Under the pieces are notes generated by a model. It made no database searches. It saw nothing but the letters and a program-made list of their open reading frames with translations, and had not been told where the DNA came from. Below, piece after piece: positions 24,225 to 35,732 of a stretch of DNA of 64,000 nt. The position numbers were made by a program, and so were the translations under genes. This DNA is from Prototheca cutis (Eukaryota; Chlorophyta; Trebouxiophyceae; Chlorellales; Chlorellaceae), in assembly GCA_002897115.2 (NCBI GenBank), contig BCIH01000001.1, positions 487,010 through 551,009 of the forward strand. The letters run 5' to 3'. The first letter of the stretch is position 1; every line of letters starts with the position of its first letter.

Positions 24225-25320
24225 ACACACACACACAAACACTACAGGCGGTGCGGCGGCTGCATGAGACGCTGGCCTGGCGCACGGCGGAGCGGCCCGA
24301 TCAGCTGTACTGTCGGGCCTGCGCCCGCGAGCCCAAGTCGCACTACATGCAGGTGGTGGCCTGGGACAAGGGTCACCGGCCGACGATCTATTCCTGCCTG
24401 TCCATCCCCGTGTCACACAGCATGGAGGAGGGTCGTGAGCACATGGTGTCTGTGTTTGAGCAGGCCATCGCCATGATGCCACCCGGCGTGGAGGACTGGG
24501 TCTGGGTGCTGGACATGCACGGCTTTGGGCTTCGAGATGTCGACCCACGCCTGGCATTTGCGTTTTTGAAAATCTCGGCCTCGCACTACCCAGAGCGCCT
24601 GGCCCAAGCCTATGTCGTCTCGGCGCCCCGAATCTTTACGGGATTCTGGGCTACCATCTCACCCTTTATCGACCCGAAAACGAAAGCCAAGGTGGGGGGA
24701 TTTCTTCTGTGCGTTTGAATGTTTTCGAACTTTCTTTTGTTTGTTGGATGCTTTACGGGTGGGAGTGTGGGTGCGAGGTTGGGTACCACAGTGGGAGCCA
24801 ACACTGAACACATGGTGGTGCCCAATGGCTACGCCACAAGCAATGTTCCAAAACGACACAAGCAACCAACACACTACAGATTCACTTTGGCAATTTCCAT
24901 AAAAATGGAAAGAACGACCGGCTACGTTCGGCACTGGCGCTCAACCTCGACGGCCCAACCGTGGAGTGGCTGATGCAGGAAATGGAGGAGAACCGGGTCA
25001 AAACCGTCGCAAGAAGCAAGCAGTACTGCTGCCCAGACCTGGTGGCGTTAGCATCGACGCCGCAGAGCCCCGAAGTCACGGCCGCCTCTGCAAAGCGCAT
25101 GGCGCAGTCGCATTCGGGCCGTCATGATTTTCTCGGGGCCCCTCCGTTCCTTGCCAGCATGGCGGGCAAGCCTGAGCTGCTGGCGCCCTGCATCACCTCG
25201 GTCGCCGCGGCCAACCGGGGCATGCCCACAGGCGGCAGGGCGGCGCTCCCGGCCAACAGGCACCTGCACCGACGCTCGGCAGGGGCTGAACTCCTGGCGG
25301 CCTCGGCCCAAGCAGGCTGA
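23851..25320 (+). CDS. CRAL-TRIO (Sec14-like) lipid-binding protein
   Basis: Cytosolic or membrane-peripheral lipid transfer or sensing protein by family. Three exons, 23851-24051, 24248-24691 and 24880-25320, keep frame and give 361 residues. An N-terminal helical CRAL-TRIO-N segment (ASRCDVAMIRRYIRACAGDS) precedes the lipid-binding domain with VEDWVWVLDMHGFGLRDVDP, then SASHYPERLAQAYVVSAPRI and a loop containing FWATISPFIDPKTKAK. The final part (KQYCCPDLVALASTP onward) is low-complexity and Ala-rich. Intron 1 holds a 33-base poly-C run followed by a CA repeat. The lipid ligand cannot be told from the sequence. Confidence 0.9.
24192..24238. repeat. Poly-C (33) plus (CA)n in an intron
   Basis: C-run 24192-24224 followed by CACACACACACACA, just upstream of the acceptor ACTACAG of the CRAL-TRIO gene. 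The same compound pattern recurs in introns across the window. Confidence 0.95.
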
Positions 25321-25793
25321 GGCGGTGTTTCGGTTTTGTTTCTTTCTTCCTCGCAGAGGGTCGTCGTGAGCCCGAATCAGGAGTGGCCTTGGCTGACTTG
25401 AGCTGCATGTCTGGGGGGGAGCTCATGCCCCGTGCGCAAATTGGACAGGCAAGGTGTCTTTGGACCCAGGAAGCACAGCACGACGAGATTTGATATGCAA
25501 CAGAACTTGTGCATACTGCTGGGTGCTTCTTTTCTACAGTGCTCAACCCTCCCGATGGTCTGTGTGGACCTGCGGGGATGTTTTCTGGTTCAAGCCTCCC
25601 CTGGCTGCCGGAGAGCATTGTTTCCGTCCACGTGCCCAGCATGCGGTTCTTGCATGAACGGTCATCCTTCTCTCATTCGACCCAATTTTTTTTGAAGTGA
25701 ATGAAACTGCAAGCACAACGCAGGTCGCAATTGGATAGAAAGCTCACCAGTGAGTGGGAGCCATCAACCCTCAATTCAGCAATGCCATGCAAA
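25321..25793. other. Intergenic between convergent genes
   Basis: 3' flanks of the CRAL-TRIO gene (+) and the TPR gene (-). Only weak open frames without recognisable features are seen. Confidence 0.5.
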
Positions 25794-27990
25794 TCAGTCT
25801 AGGTCATCCAGCACACGCCCGCTGGTCGGCGCAATCATCTCGTCCTCACTGTGCTGACTCAGCACCTCGGCCTCCTGCAGGGCACCACTGCTTGGGCCAC
25901 TGGTGTTGCTGGCTCCAGAAGCAGGCTCCGCACTGGACTCCAGGAGCCCGGCGACCGGCCGCTTGCCTTCCAGCCGCTTGTCTCCGGCGCCGTCGCCACC
26001 AGTCAGCGGCAGGCCAACGGTGTCGGGCCCCGTCAAGCTCTTCACCGCCTCCCAGCTGAGCAGCGGCACCCGGTATGTTTCTAGATACTCTGGACCCTTT
26101 TCCTCGAGCACCGTCAACAGATTTTCCACCTGCATTGGGGAAGGGGGGGGGGGGGGGCATTTTTTTTAAATGGAGAAGGGGGATTAATTTCTAACATGGT
26201 GAGCGGGTCCAGAGCTCGAGGTTTGCAGATACNATGGGGGTTGGTGTCAATCGACCATTTCCTTTTTGACAAAGGAGGAATGAATTGTTCGAACCCCAGC
26301 ATCCATCACGCCGTACTGTCTGCTGCGTGGCCTGGGGGTACTGCAGTACCAGGTCCAGCTCGCCTGCCTCCACGGTCAGCAGTTTGTCCATGACAGGCTC
26401 TGGCAGCTCCGGGTACTGCACATGGGTTTGATTTGTGTGTACTGGGTTTTTGTGGGTTGAGCATTTCGGGGGCACAGATGGGCAGAGCGGCCCCCCCCCC
26501 CCACACACACGCACATGCACGCGCGCATGCACGCACGCAAACAACCTTCATTACCCCCAACACAACACTGCACTCAACGCGAACCTGCTGGAGGATGCGC
26601 TTCTTCATCCACTCGTAGTAGTAGTAGTACTTTGGCCGCTTGCGGAGGACCTCGGGCTGCGCAGCTGTGTGCGCGCGGTTCAGCATGCGCAGCAGGGCTG
26701 TGCTGCCGCCCAAAGAAAGTGCAGTGGCTACTTCCTCGGGGACCCTGGTCCTCAAGCGCGCCAAGCCTTCAGCGGCAGCGCCAGCGTCCCCAATCTCGGG
26801 GCTCTTCTCCAATGCCAGTGCAAACAGCAGCACCGCACGGACGTTGTCGCCAGTGGCTTCGTACGCTGTGGCCATCAAAGAAAGCGCGGCGGGCCAGCGC
26901 GAACTCAGCGCCGCAGCCAGCCACGGTGTCGCGGAGCTCCAGCCCTGCTCCTCGCTTTCTTCAGTGGCTGCAGGTGCCGGTGCCGCGCACGGGTCCCGGG
27001 GCCCATGTGCTACCGCTGCCTTGGCGTCGGCCAGAGCATACTCGGCCCGGCCATCTTCAAGGTAGGCCCAGCCCCTGATGAATGAAAGCCCGGCTCGATC
27101 CGGCCGTTTCTGGCCTGAACACTTGTGACGACGGGTGGGGGGGGTTTATGGGCAACGATGTGTGTGCCGGGGTGAGACCGTGCAGCGACCACCCCAGCGA
27201 GACCCGGCATTCCATGTTTGCGTCCGCGTGAACTAAACAAGCAGCGTCGGGCAACAAGACAGCCCCTAGCCAAGCGCTCAAATCCCCCGCCCCCTCTCAC
27301 ACCAACAAAAAACCACCACAGCTCACCTCGGCTCCAGATGGCAACGAGCACGTCGCAGGCCTCTTCCAGCAGCCAGTCCCGCTGGCTCAGGGCCCTCTCG
27401 AGGCACCGCCGGAGGTCGGGTGCCGCCAGGCGCTGGTCGTGTGGGATTCCGGCGAGCTGACGCCCGTCACGTGTGGAAAGCACAGCTGGCGCCTGGCCTT
27501 GCTCGATCTGCTGTGCCCAGTATGCAGCATGCCAGGTGATGGGAAGATCTTGGAGCGCCAGTTTCAGGGCAGCTGCCAGCTGTCCCGCACCTCCGCACAC
27601 AGCCAGACCCGTCCGATACACACGCACGGCCTCCACGGGGTCTCCCAGCACACTCAGCGCGGCCGCCTTGCGGTGGAAAGCGCGCGACTTGAGGGGCGCA
27701 CCGGCACCAGATTCCTGGTGGCCCTCCAAGAGAACCAGCGCCTGGTTAGCCGATGCCAGGGACTGAGCACCATCCCCTGCATGTGGGTTGCTAAAAGTAC
27801 ATCAAATGATCGGCATTCCAGCGGTGTTTTGGACACCGTGTGCAGAAGAGGCGCTGTGGGACCACACAAGACTTTGCTCGACATGCCCCCAGTCACTGTG
27901 AGCAGGTACCTCGACATAAACGCCACCAGTGCTACCTTGTTTGAAAGCGGCTAGGCTGTCCTTCAGGAGCTGCTTAACAGCCTCCTCCAT
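25794..27990 (-). CDS. TPR-containing protein of unknown role
   Basis: Start MEEAVKQLLKDSLAAFKQGD spans exon 1 (27936-27990) and exon 2 (27327-27776), joined in phase. Helical TPR-like repeats are visible: ANQALVLLEGHQESG, SRAFHRKAAALSVLGDPVEA with VRVYRTGLAV, then WAYLEDGRAEYALADAKAAV near 27060 and ALSLMATAYEATGDNVRAVL. An unusual five-tyrosine run with YEWMKKRILQQ follows near 26600, then YPELPEPVMDKLLTVEAGEL (26350-26410) and a C-terminal segment ending in VLDDLD. The junction between the exon ending at 27327 and the one at about 27070 does not phase with the obvious sites; a small extra exon may be missed. TPR arrays usually bind partner proteins. No catalytic domain is seen. Confidence 0.75.
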
Positions 27991-28586
27991 GGCACCAGGG
28001 GAAGGTGCTTGCCGGTCTCTGGAGTCGATGCTGTGTGCCGGACAGAAGATAGGACCCGACCACCGGGCCGAACTGAAGCTCAATTTCACAGCCGCTCTCT
28101 CTCAAACAATGCGTGTCACACTGATTTGGTCGGAAAGTTGTGCATGAAACCGCGGCCAGCAGCCTGAGAGTTGCGTGTGGACTTGCACAGGATGATACTT
28201 GTGCACTGCCGCTGCCAGAGTTCACACGCTCCGATCAGGTCACTGGCAGGTCTGCGTGCTTCAACGATAACAGCTCTATATTTGTAATGAAAGCAATAAA
28301 TAGCCGCAACGTAATAGTGCGTCCAAACCCAGTTTAGATTGCCTTCTCAACGGAGTGCTCGGGGCTCGTGAGTTTGACCGAGNCGGGGCTTGGGCCCCCT
28401 CGCGGTCCCAAATCCGGCAGGGGTGGAGTGATGGGGAACCGGCATGTCACCCAGACGACGTCAATTCTCCGACAGCATACGATCTTCACTGCATGCCCCA
28501 AAATCAACATTGCATTAGTATTCGGTTTTGTGTGTAGTTTTGCCTGAAACCGCGCACTTTGGCAGTGCGGGAGGATTTGGGGCGGC
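27991..28586. promoter_or_regulatory. Divergent promoter region, TPR gene / TACO1
   Basis: About 600 bases between two divergent start codons. No gene or clear motif recognised. Confidence 0.45.
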
Positions 28587-30067
28587 ATGGCACTGTGGAG
28601 CCCCAGGCTGTTGTCTGCCCTGAGGGGCTCCCCAGCGCCGGCCCAGTCCTTCCGACCTGCCTTTCAGACGGCCAAGCTGCTGTCTGCGGTGCAAAGTAAA
28701 CTCTGGGATTGGGCGTGCCTGCAGAATGCCGCTCCCCGACGCCATTTCCGGGGGCCATCCCCCGTCATGATGGGCCGAAGGTCGGAGAAGATTGCAGCCC
28801 GCAAGGGGAAGTCGGATAGCCAAAAGGCCAAGCTCTACGGCAAGGTAACTCGAGTGGGAGGTGTATGTTCCAATGCGACAGGCATTGGATGTGTGGTGTT
28901 GGCCGCTGCCAGCTGTTTCTATGGAGAACTTTTGTGCTTCTGGTGCGTGGGGTCGTGAAAGGCCTGCCGCACCGCCGCCATGAATGCACATGGCCTGTCC
29001 ACTCCAGTGCTGTTCACTCACTCTTCAACTCCCCTTGCGATGCACCACAGCTGGGCAAGCTCATCTCACAAGCGGCAAAGGCAGGAGGTCCTGACGTGAA
29101 CGTAAACATGCGACTGAGGGAGGTGGTGGAGCAAGCCAAGCTGGCCAGTCTGCCGAATGACATCATCACGCGAAACATTGCCAAAGCCAGCGAAGCCAGC
29201 GCCGCCATTTTTTCCGAGGTGAGGGAGATTTGGATTTGATAGTGCGGCACCTGCCTGTCGGCTTGGCTGTGACATGTGCAGAAGCTGCTTGGCAGCTGTG
29301 CACGGCCCCCTTCTGGCGGCCGCTCAGTCGTCTCACCCTCCTCGCCCACAAATGGTCACAATGACAACACACCTGTTCACTCCCTCCCTTCCCCCCAATG
29401 TACGTACACAAAACAAAATACAACACGTAGGTGGTGTACGAGTGCTACGGGCCTGGTGGCACGGGGTTCATCATTGAGTCGCTCACAGATAACACCAACC
29501 GGGCGGCGTCGACAGTGCGGGCAGCGGTGGGCCGTGGCGGCGGCAAGATGGCCGAACCCGGGTCTGTGATGTTTGCGTTTGCCAGGCGCGGGGTCATCCC
29601 CGTCTCTGGCGCCGAGGATGATGTTCTAGAAGCTGCCATGGAGGCAGGGGCCTCAGATGTCCAGGCCACCGACGGCCAAGCCGACACGTTCAAGGCTTGT
29701 TTGGCCGGGGGAGGATTTTGCATGCATGGTCCCTGGACTGCCTGCGTGCAGACAAGTGTAGACAGCTAGGCCCTTTGAAAGACCGGCCGGATGCCAGGAA
29801 TGCAAGATCCCAACATATCTATCTACATCCGCCCACAAACCTGCACAGGTGATCACCGAACCGACGGAGTTTGCGGTGGTGCTGGCGCGGTTGAGGGATG
29901 CTGGGGTCGGTGCGGACGCCGAGGCAGCCGGTCTGGCCTACGTGCCCTCCAACATCGTGGAGGTCGAAGACGACACCGTCTTTGAAGCCAATGAGGCACT
30001 GATGCAGCGGCTGCTGGCCGTCGAGGACGTGGATGCCGTCTATACGAACTGCGATGGACTGCAATAG
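28587..30067 (+). CDS. TACO1: YebC/TACO1 family organellar translational/transcriptional regulator
   Basis: Mitochondrial TACO1 helps translate COX1; bacterial relatives are the YebC/PmpR proteins. Four exons: 28587-28844, 29051-29218, 29431-29694 and 29849-30067. The N-terminus (MALWSPRLLSALRGSPAPAQ) is basic and Ser/Ala-rich, consistent with an organelle-targeting peptide. The family core follows: SEKIAARKGKSDSQKAKLYGK, NVNMRLREVVEQAKLASLPN with DIITRNI, VVYECYGPGGTGFIIESLTD, NRAASTVRAAVGRGGGKMAE and VITEPTEFAVVL. Length without the leader is close to the usual 240-250 residues. The third intron starts with GC rather than GT (AAG|GCTTGT at 29695) and ends in CACAG, which is the only way to keep TFK joined to VITEP. 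Confidence 0.93.
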
Positions 30068-30379
30068 ATTCTGTTCTCCCCTGGGATGCACGTATAGATG
30101 CGCTTCTTTTGGTGGGGGAGGGTCCCTGGAATGGAATGGAGCACTGCCAGTGGTCTGGAGGGGGCGATAGGAGTATCCCCCAGGGGGAGTGGTTTCTGAA
30201 CCCAGCCCAATGAACGTGCTGCTCGGAGCTCCTCGCTCCCTCTCTCTGGATTGCCTGTCCCTGGAAGCCTGCACATCAGTCCCTGGGTTGGACATATGCC
30301 ACAAAATTGCACGTCTGTTACCCAGTCAAGGAAAGGTCACATAGCCATGCAAACCGACAATCAAACAAAGCACCAAAAC

Positions 30380-30814
30380 CTAGGCGGCAACAGTCTCAAA
30401 GATCAGGCCCTCGGGTGTTTTGACCACGGCAGGCCAGTAGTCTGGAGCTTCACTGAGGTCGTAGCCCATGAGGGAGAAGCCCGTGTGCAGGTTGGCCTCC
30501 AGCAGGGTCTGCCCGTCGGTGCTGCCCGTCAGCTCCCGGCCCTTCCAAAACAGCTGGAGCAGGTCGGGGGACACGCCCAGCGCCGTGGCCGCAGCCTTGC
30601 GCAGGTCCCCGATCGTCTGCTCGTACTTTACCCTGGCAAGGTGGGAAGCTGGGAGGTGCTGGCGTCCTGCGATCGCCTAGCAATAAAGGCCTGCGACTGC
30701 ACCTCCCAGGTCAAACATGGCTCACCCCTCGACCCCACCTGACATCCACGGTCCGCGGTGGGTACTGCTTGCCTCGTCGTACTGTCACAAAGATCTGATT
30801 TCCCTCCTTGGACG
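30380..30814 (-). CDS. Ubiquitin-like domain protein (5' exon not found)
   Basis: Two well-phased exons, 30739-30814 and 30380-30632, join at DVR|VKYEQTIGDL. They encode SKEGNQIFVTVRRGKQYPPR, KYEQTIGDLRKAAATALGVS, PDLLQLFWKGRELTGS and a tail ending LIFETVAA. The pattern (beta strand, IGDLRKAAA helix, FWKGRELT turn) fits a ubiquitin fold. There is no C-terminal Gly-Gly, so it is unlikely to be a conjugated modifier. The initiating exon lies 5' of 30814 with one base of the split codon and was not identified. Confidence 0.6.
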
Positions 30815-30961
30815 CTGCGTGGGGGAGCGTGGAATGAAGGGGAGTGGGCTTGCGCGCCCGATCGGGGCCTCACCCGCGCATTCGGGGACACTCCAACCCC
30901 ACAGAGCCGGAACCAGACGTACACATAATGCCGATTCTATGCTGCAAATGTAATAGGGTGT

Positions 30962-31429
30962 ATGGCAATGTGCATGGCGAGAATGGAGGTTCTCGTGCCT
31001 GACATTTTACGGGGCGTCCAGCGCGAGTGGAGGAGCCACAAGTTGGAACCCATTGACCGCAGAAATGAAGCCTTCTTTCTCGAGATTCGTGAGAAGACTC
31101 CCACCTGCACAGCAGGGGCATGCCTCCCAAACAAAATGCCTGTTTCACCACATTCCCTGGCCACACCACTCAGAAAATGGGTTTGGTTCCTTCTAATAGC
31201 AGGACAGGTCGTGCCCAACCCACGCTTGCACTGCAGGGAGCAGATGCCCACCGTGGTGTGCCACGGGCTGCTGCGCTGCACCAACGAGGAGTGCCACCCC
31301 CCGAAAGGCGAGCATCGTCTCTGGAACAGAGACCTGATGGCGTGTCTGAACATGAGGCACATCATGCAATCCCTGCGGAAGACCGGCCAGCGGCCTCTGC
31401 GCTTCCAGCGCCCAGCATCGCAGTGCTGA
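30962..31429 (+). pseudogene. Fanzor-like nuclease C-terminal fragment (third, diverged copy)
   Basis: The tail from about 31243 reads VCHGLLRCTNEECHPPKGEH, RLWNRDLMACLNMRHIMQSL and ends in RPLRFQRPASQC. The Cys-x4-Cys zinc-ribbon half, the W-N-R-D (RuvC-III aspartate) motif and the following Asn-x-x-x-I helix match the end of Fanzor/TnpB-type proteins. Upstream segments in the same frame (VLVPDILRGVQREWRSHKLE) may belong to it, with an intron between. No RuvC-I motif is found, so it is a remnant or a short exon group. It differs clearly from the gene at 46935-50387. A GGGGGT-GGGA-ACCCCC hairpin follows at 31475-31490. Confidence 0.55.
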
Positions 31430-31474
31430 TGAACATCTATCCATCCATCCTGGGAGGTTATACCCTTCCCAACT

Positions 31475-31490
31475 GGGGGTGGGAACCCCC
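31475..31490 (+). other. GC hairpin downstream of Fanzor-like fragment
   Basis: Perfect 6-bp stem GGGGGT/ACCCCC closed by a four-base loop GGGA, 45 bases after the fragment stop. It could be a transcript structure or chance in GC-rich DNA. Confidence 0.4.
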
Positions 31491-31848
31491 GGGGCTCCTT
31501 CCCTCCCCCGGCAAGGGAAAGGAGGTGGTCCATCATTGAGGTGGCCCACCTTCCTATTGCCCTGCAGAGTGAAAATTTTCGGCCGCCCAGTACTGCCCAG
31601 TACCCCCAAGCGATACGTGGAGTTGTTGCCGGCTAAGCTGGTTGCATCGTTTTTGCGATGTACGGTAGGCAGACGAGTCTGCCGATACCTGAGACGCCAG
31701 TGAACCCCACCCAGGGTGAGCCCCCCTATCTCCTCGCCATCACAAGGGATTCAGTTCTGTCACAAAGGACAAGCTAGAACAATCGCATTGAATGAGCACC
31801 CAACCAGAAAGTATCACGAATAGCAAGGAGCTTGAAGTTCACTAGGAA

Positions 31849-32127
31849 TCACGGGGATGGCCGTGCATCTTCCTGTGCGGTGACCTCTTGCAGGGCCCTT
31901 GGCTGCCCCTGCACCTTTTCCCTCCAGGCAGGAATGACGACTGCCACCCAGTCATCCGTCGCGCGGCACCATGACATGAAGGCACTGTCTGCGAACATTG
32001 AAGGAGGACATGCCATGGAGTGTAAGGCAAAGCGAGCAGGCATTGTCATGGGCTTCGCATTCACCCGCCACCCACAGCCGCACAGGTGTCCACCCATCCG
32101 TCCATCTCCATGGAGCCGCCGATGTCA

Positions 32128-32186
<59 letters not shown>

Positions 32187-33505
32187 CACACAACACCCAC
32201 CCACCCACCCATCCACACTCCAACTATTTCCAGCACCACCGCCAACAATAGCTTCGCCCATACCGAGGATGGTGACCAGGTTCACTGCGAGCAGCTGGTA
32301 GTCAACGCGGATGTATTTGAAGTTAGCGGCTTGCAGCGCTGGCCACACAGCCAGCTCAGCAGCCAGCGTCGGCAGGAAATCTGTCCGGATCTTGGCTTCC
32401 AGCGNCTTCCAGCTGCCGCGCTCGCCGGCATTCATCACCGCAAAGTATCCCAGGATGTGGATCGGTGAGAAGATGGCCGTGTCCACCAACACCTTTGGAA
32501 AGAAAGCGTGAGGTCGCAGCAGCCGTTGTCGTCCTTGCATCGATGATGACATCGTCCTCTCANATGAAATGGGGATCGATGCCCAGGAATGACACCGTTG
32601 CATATTCATGCCCCACCCCCCCAAAAAAGAAGGAACGCAAGTCCCAAACCCGCCCCCAGTTCCCAAGAACACAGATGAACCCTGTCTGACCTTGAGGCCC
32701 ACAAAGGGCAGGCTGCCCGGCCTGGCAAACCTCAGTGCAAAGCTGTCGAGGCTGTGGTACCACTGTGGTACTCAAGGGAGAGGGGGGGGGGTCATCAAAC
32801 AGGTGATGAAATTTCCAGAGTGCCTGCCACAGGTGCATGGAATGTGTGCACCTGCTCAGTTGTGGCATTCCAACTGCTGCAAGAAGCCACACGCACGAGT
32901 GCCATCATCTCCCATGACGAAGCATCAAGCACGATCACCATCCCGCCCTCGCACCATGTGGCCAACCGGCCCTGCAATGCAAGGAGAGAGTCGTGTGGCA
33001 TGTATTGAGACACGCAAGTCAGCCGACTGGCAGACAAACCGGTTGCAGCCATGACTGCCCATTTGCCATGGACAGTGCCCGCCAGCCAAATCATGGATCC
33101 ACAGCATCACACACGCACCAACGAAAAGGCCGCCATAGGCGGAGGTGATGAGATTTCTCCTCACATCAAACGTGGCACCCTCCTTGTGATCCAGGCCTTG
33201 TGCCAAGGCATCGCCCATACCCCTGCGCGCATGCAGTGGAGAGCATTTCTCCATCAGTAACTGGGCTTTAGGTTTTATGGACGCATGGATTACAAAAGAG
33301 CCGTATGCCTGGCAAGCGGACCTGGCCAACACCACCACCCAGGTCTTCCCGGCACAGCTCGTCCCTGGTCCGCCAGCAAGATCCGGTGCACGACGCCACC
33401 GCCTCACCATAGCACGGCGCTGCTCACGACTTGAGTGCGGATAGGGTGAATTTTCAGGTAATGGGCATAAGTTCGGAATGCGCTCCTGAGCACCCGGCTT
33501 GGCAT
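31849..33505 (-). CDS. Mpv17/PMP22 family organelle membrane protein
   Basis: Small four-helix inner-membrane or peroxisomal membrane protein. Six exons fit exactly: 33408-33505, 33119-33222, 32955-32971, 32691-32762, 32264-32492 and 31849-31988, giving 219 residues. The start is MPSRVLRSAFRTYAHYLKIH, then IRTQVVSSAVLWGMGDALAQ. The family signatures GLFVGPVGHMWYHSLD and AVWPALQAANFKYIRVDYQL with NLVTILDSAFMSW are present. The exon at 32955-32971 is a 17-base microexon that supplies the GPVGHM signature. An ambiguous base at 32405 falls in the Lys/Leu of the loop. One intron contains a 56-base poly-C (plus strand). The peroxisomal versus mitochondrial assignment is open. Confidence 0.93.
32129..32184. 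repeat. Poly-C tract of 56 bases in Mpv17 intron
   Basis: The longest homopolymer in the window. On the transcribed strand it is poly-G. Followed by CA-rich ACACAACACCCACCCACC units. Confidence 0.97.
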
Positions 33506-33874
33506 GTCCAACCGTCCTGCAGGAAGATGCCCGGCCCCCCGACAGGGTTTTGCACCTAAACGCCGGCGGTGAGCTGGGGCCGGCCTCCTCGTTCCTAGAC
33601 AGACGATTCAACCAAATTCAAAACATTCGCATATTGTACGCTCCTTTTGGGTATTTGGGGGAGTGCAGTCCCCACGATGCCGAGATGCTGGGGGTGGACG
33701 TCGAGGTTTTGGAGTGTCTTCACGCAGGGAGGCCCCACATCGCGCCGCGCTCGCTCAACCACCGACAGATCACAATTGGCCCGGGCACGCAAAAATGGGG
33801 CCAGTGTGCCCTAAACCCGCTGAGATGGCGATGATGGCGGAGTAAATTCACTCGCATTTCAGTACTTTCTAGGC
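33506..33874. promoter_or_regulatory. Divergent promoter region, Mpv17 / calcineurin B-like
   Basis: 369 bases between two divergent start codons; no named element recognised. Confidence 0.45.
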
Positions 33875-34757
33875 ATGGGTAACTTGCAGAGCCTCGAAGG
33901 GCAGAATGGCAACCGGCCGGTGCTGTCCAAGGCGGAGCTCGAAAGAATGGAGCGCCGGTGCGAGACTCGGCGGAGGTGCCGCCCTTCATGACATGATCGA
34001 TGTTGATTCGCAGACATGATAAGTGCATGCCCAGGTTGCCACACACAGCGTGTTCCCTGGCAGCGAGTTTTTGCCAAACTGCCTCCGCCACGGCAGCTGT
34101 CCCAACGGCACCCCCCCACACTAAGGATGCAGCCTGAGGCGCATGGGTCGCGGGGAGATGGAGATGGCGCTGAGCGACCTGCAACTCATCCCTGAGGCCA
34201 TGGGCAACCCTTTCATCGGCGGCATCTTCCAGTCGGCCGACAGGAACCGTGATGGGTACCTGGACCAGCAGGACATCCGGGAGCTCATGGAGCGCCTCAT
34301 CCAGCTCCGCGATCCGGACGCCAAATACCAATGTACGTGTCCAGTCACGCACGTGGTGGTTGAGGGACCATGGGGATTGGGAGTTGTGGAGCCACGGCCG
34401 CTCTTTCTGTAACTGGAAACGCTCTCCTGGACACCTGTATGTGCGTCGCCGGTGCCTGCACCGGCCTAGATGTATGCCAACCCCCCCCCCCCAGTACACA
34501 CACACCAATTCAATCTCCACGTCTGCCCACCCCTCACAGTTGTGTTTAACATGTACGACTCCGACGGCGATGGACTGGTAACACGGGAGGATCTCGTCTC
34601 ACAGCTGCTGACGACAAATCGCCGCGGGCTGAGCGAGGAGCGTGTGGATCAGATTGCGCGGGTCACGCTGGATGCCTTTGACCACGATGGCGATGGCGCG
34701 CTCTGCTACAACGAATTTGTGCAGCTCATCACCACCAAGCCAGGCGGTTTTGTGTGA
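33875..34757 (+). CDS. Calcineurin B-like EF-hand calcium sensor
   Basis: Regulatory subunit type of the calcium-dependent phosphatase calcineurin, or a close EF-hand sensor. Three exons, 33875-33957, 34139-34332 and 34540-34757, give 164 residues. It begins MGNLQS, a consensus N-myristoylation site. Visible EF-hands are ADRNRDGYLDQQD, YDSDGDGLVTRED and FDHDGDGALCYNEF; the first of the usual four is degenerate (GRGEMEMALSDLQ). The spacing and the final NEFVQLI match calcineurin B. No catalytic calcineurin A gene is in the window. Plant CBL proteins are an alternative, but the length and EF-loop types favour calcineurin B. Confidence 0.9.
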
Positions 34758-34965
34758 CGAGGAGTGGGCCCCGAAATATCGCGACCGCACATTGCTTGCA
34801 AGGCGTGGGTTTTGCGTGTCAACCCCTTGTTGACGTCCTTGCTACGTCCATATTTCATTAAGCCAACAGTGTTGGTGCTGTGTACACTGCTTTTTTCCTA
34901 ATCTTTCCATGCAAAATTGAAAAAGTGGGGAGAAGCTCATTCTTTTGTGGCGAGTGCATTCGGGN

Positions 34966-35001
34966 GGGGTACGATTCCAGGCAAACTGGGGCTCACCCCA
35001 C
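34966..35001 (-). other. Conserved terminal hairpin of decayed Fanzor copy
   Basis: Stems GGGGT/ACCCC and CCAG/CTGG with unpaired loops (acgatt, gcaaa, ggctc). The same two stems, in the same order and with different loops, occur 3' of the large Fanzor gene at 50437-50476. Confidence 0.65.
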
Positions 35002-35360
35002 AACAGCACCCGGGAGGCGCCACCCGGAGAGGAGGCGCCCCACGAGGTTGCCGAGAAACGAAGTAACTGGGCATTGCCTCACAGCACGCGTTCGATGGTG
35101 CTGATCCGGGGCGCAGGGTCTGCGGCGAATCCTGGTGATCAGATCATACCAGGTGGAGCGCCTGGGAGGGGGACATGCAAGGGGGGCGAGCTTGGTTTTG
35201 CGATCAAAAGGCGGCAGCTTTTTGCCGGTCAGGACCAGTCTCTCCCCCAGGTGGCGGATGTTGCGCACGGCGTTGACGTCGCGGTTCCACACCACGCCAC
35301 AACTGTGGCATTTGAGGATGGCGTACTTGTTCCGGGCGGTGCTGCTGTTTGGGTTGCGCG
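34990..35360 (-). pseudogene. Fanzor C-terminal remnant, mirrored copy
   Basis: Minus-strand reading gives KYAILKCHSCGVVWNRDVNA, RNIRHLGERLVLTGKK, PPFDRKTKLAPLACPPPRRS and TWYDLITRI, nearly identical to the end of the gene at 46935-50387. The stop TGA of the large copy is CGA here. No RuvC-I or RuvC-II region remains. Upstream on the same strand the sequence no longer aligns, so most of the nuclease gene has been lost. Confidence 0.85.
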
Positions 35361-35732
35361 CAGTGCTGCTACTGGATGGGGGCCACTGTCAACTGCAGGG
35401 CATCACGTCCACCGGCCTCGCCCCGGCCTGGAGCACCTGTTGCACTTGATGCCGGCGTACCGTCTGGGTGAGTGTCTTCTCTTCCGACCCCCGCCGCATC
35501 GTGAAGGCGTGCCTCTTGCACGTGCTCGGCCGCCTCAATGCCACCCCTGCGNTGCACATCCCAGGACAGCCGCCGGTACAGCCCTCCCTTCGAGGTCTTC
35601 CTCACGCGGCAGCAATGCGTCGTGTGGGGTGGCCCGGTGCCGACTGGAGAGCTGTCCCCGGCCCTGCACCAGCCGGCGCATCGACCAGACTGATACAGTG
35701 GCTGCATTATCCACTCCCATGGTCCGGCTTCA

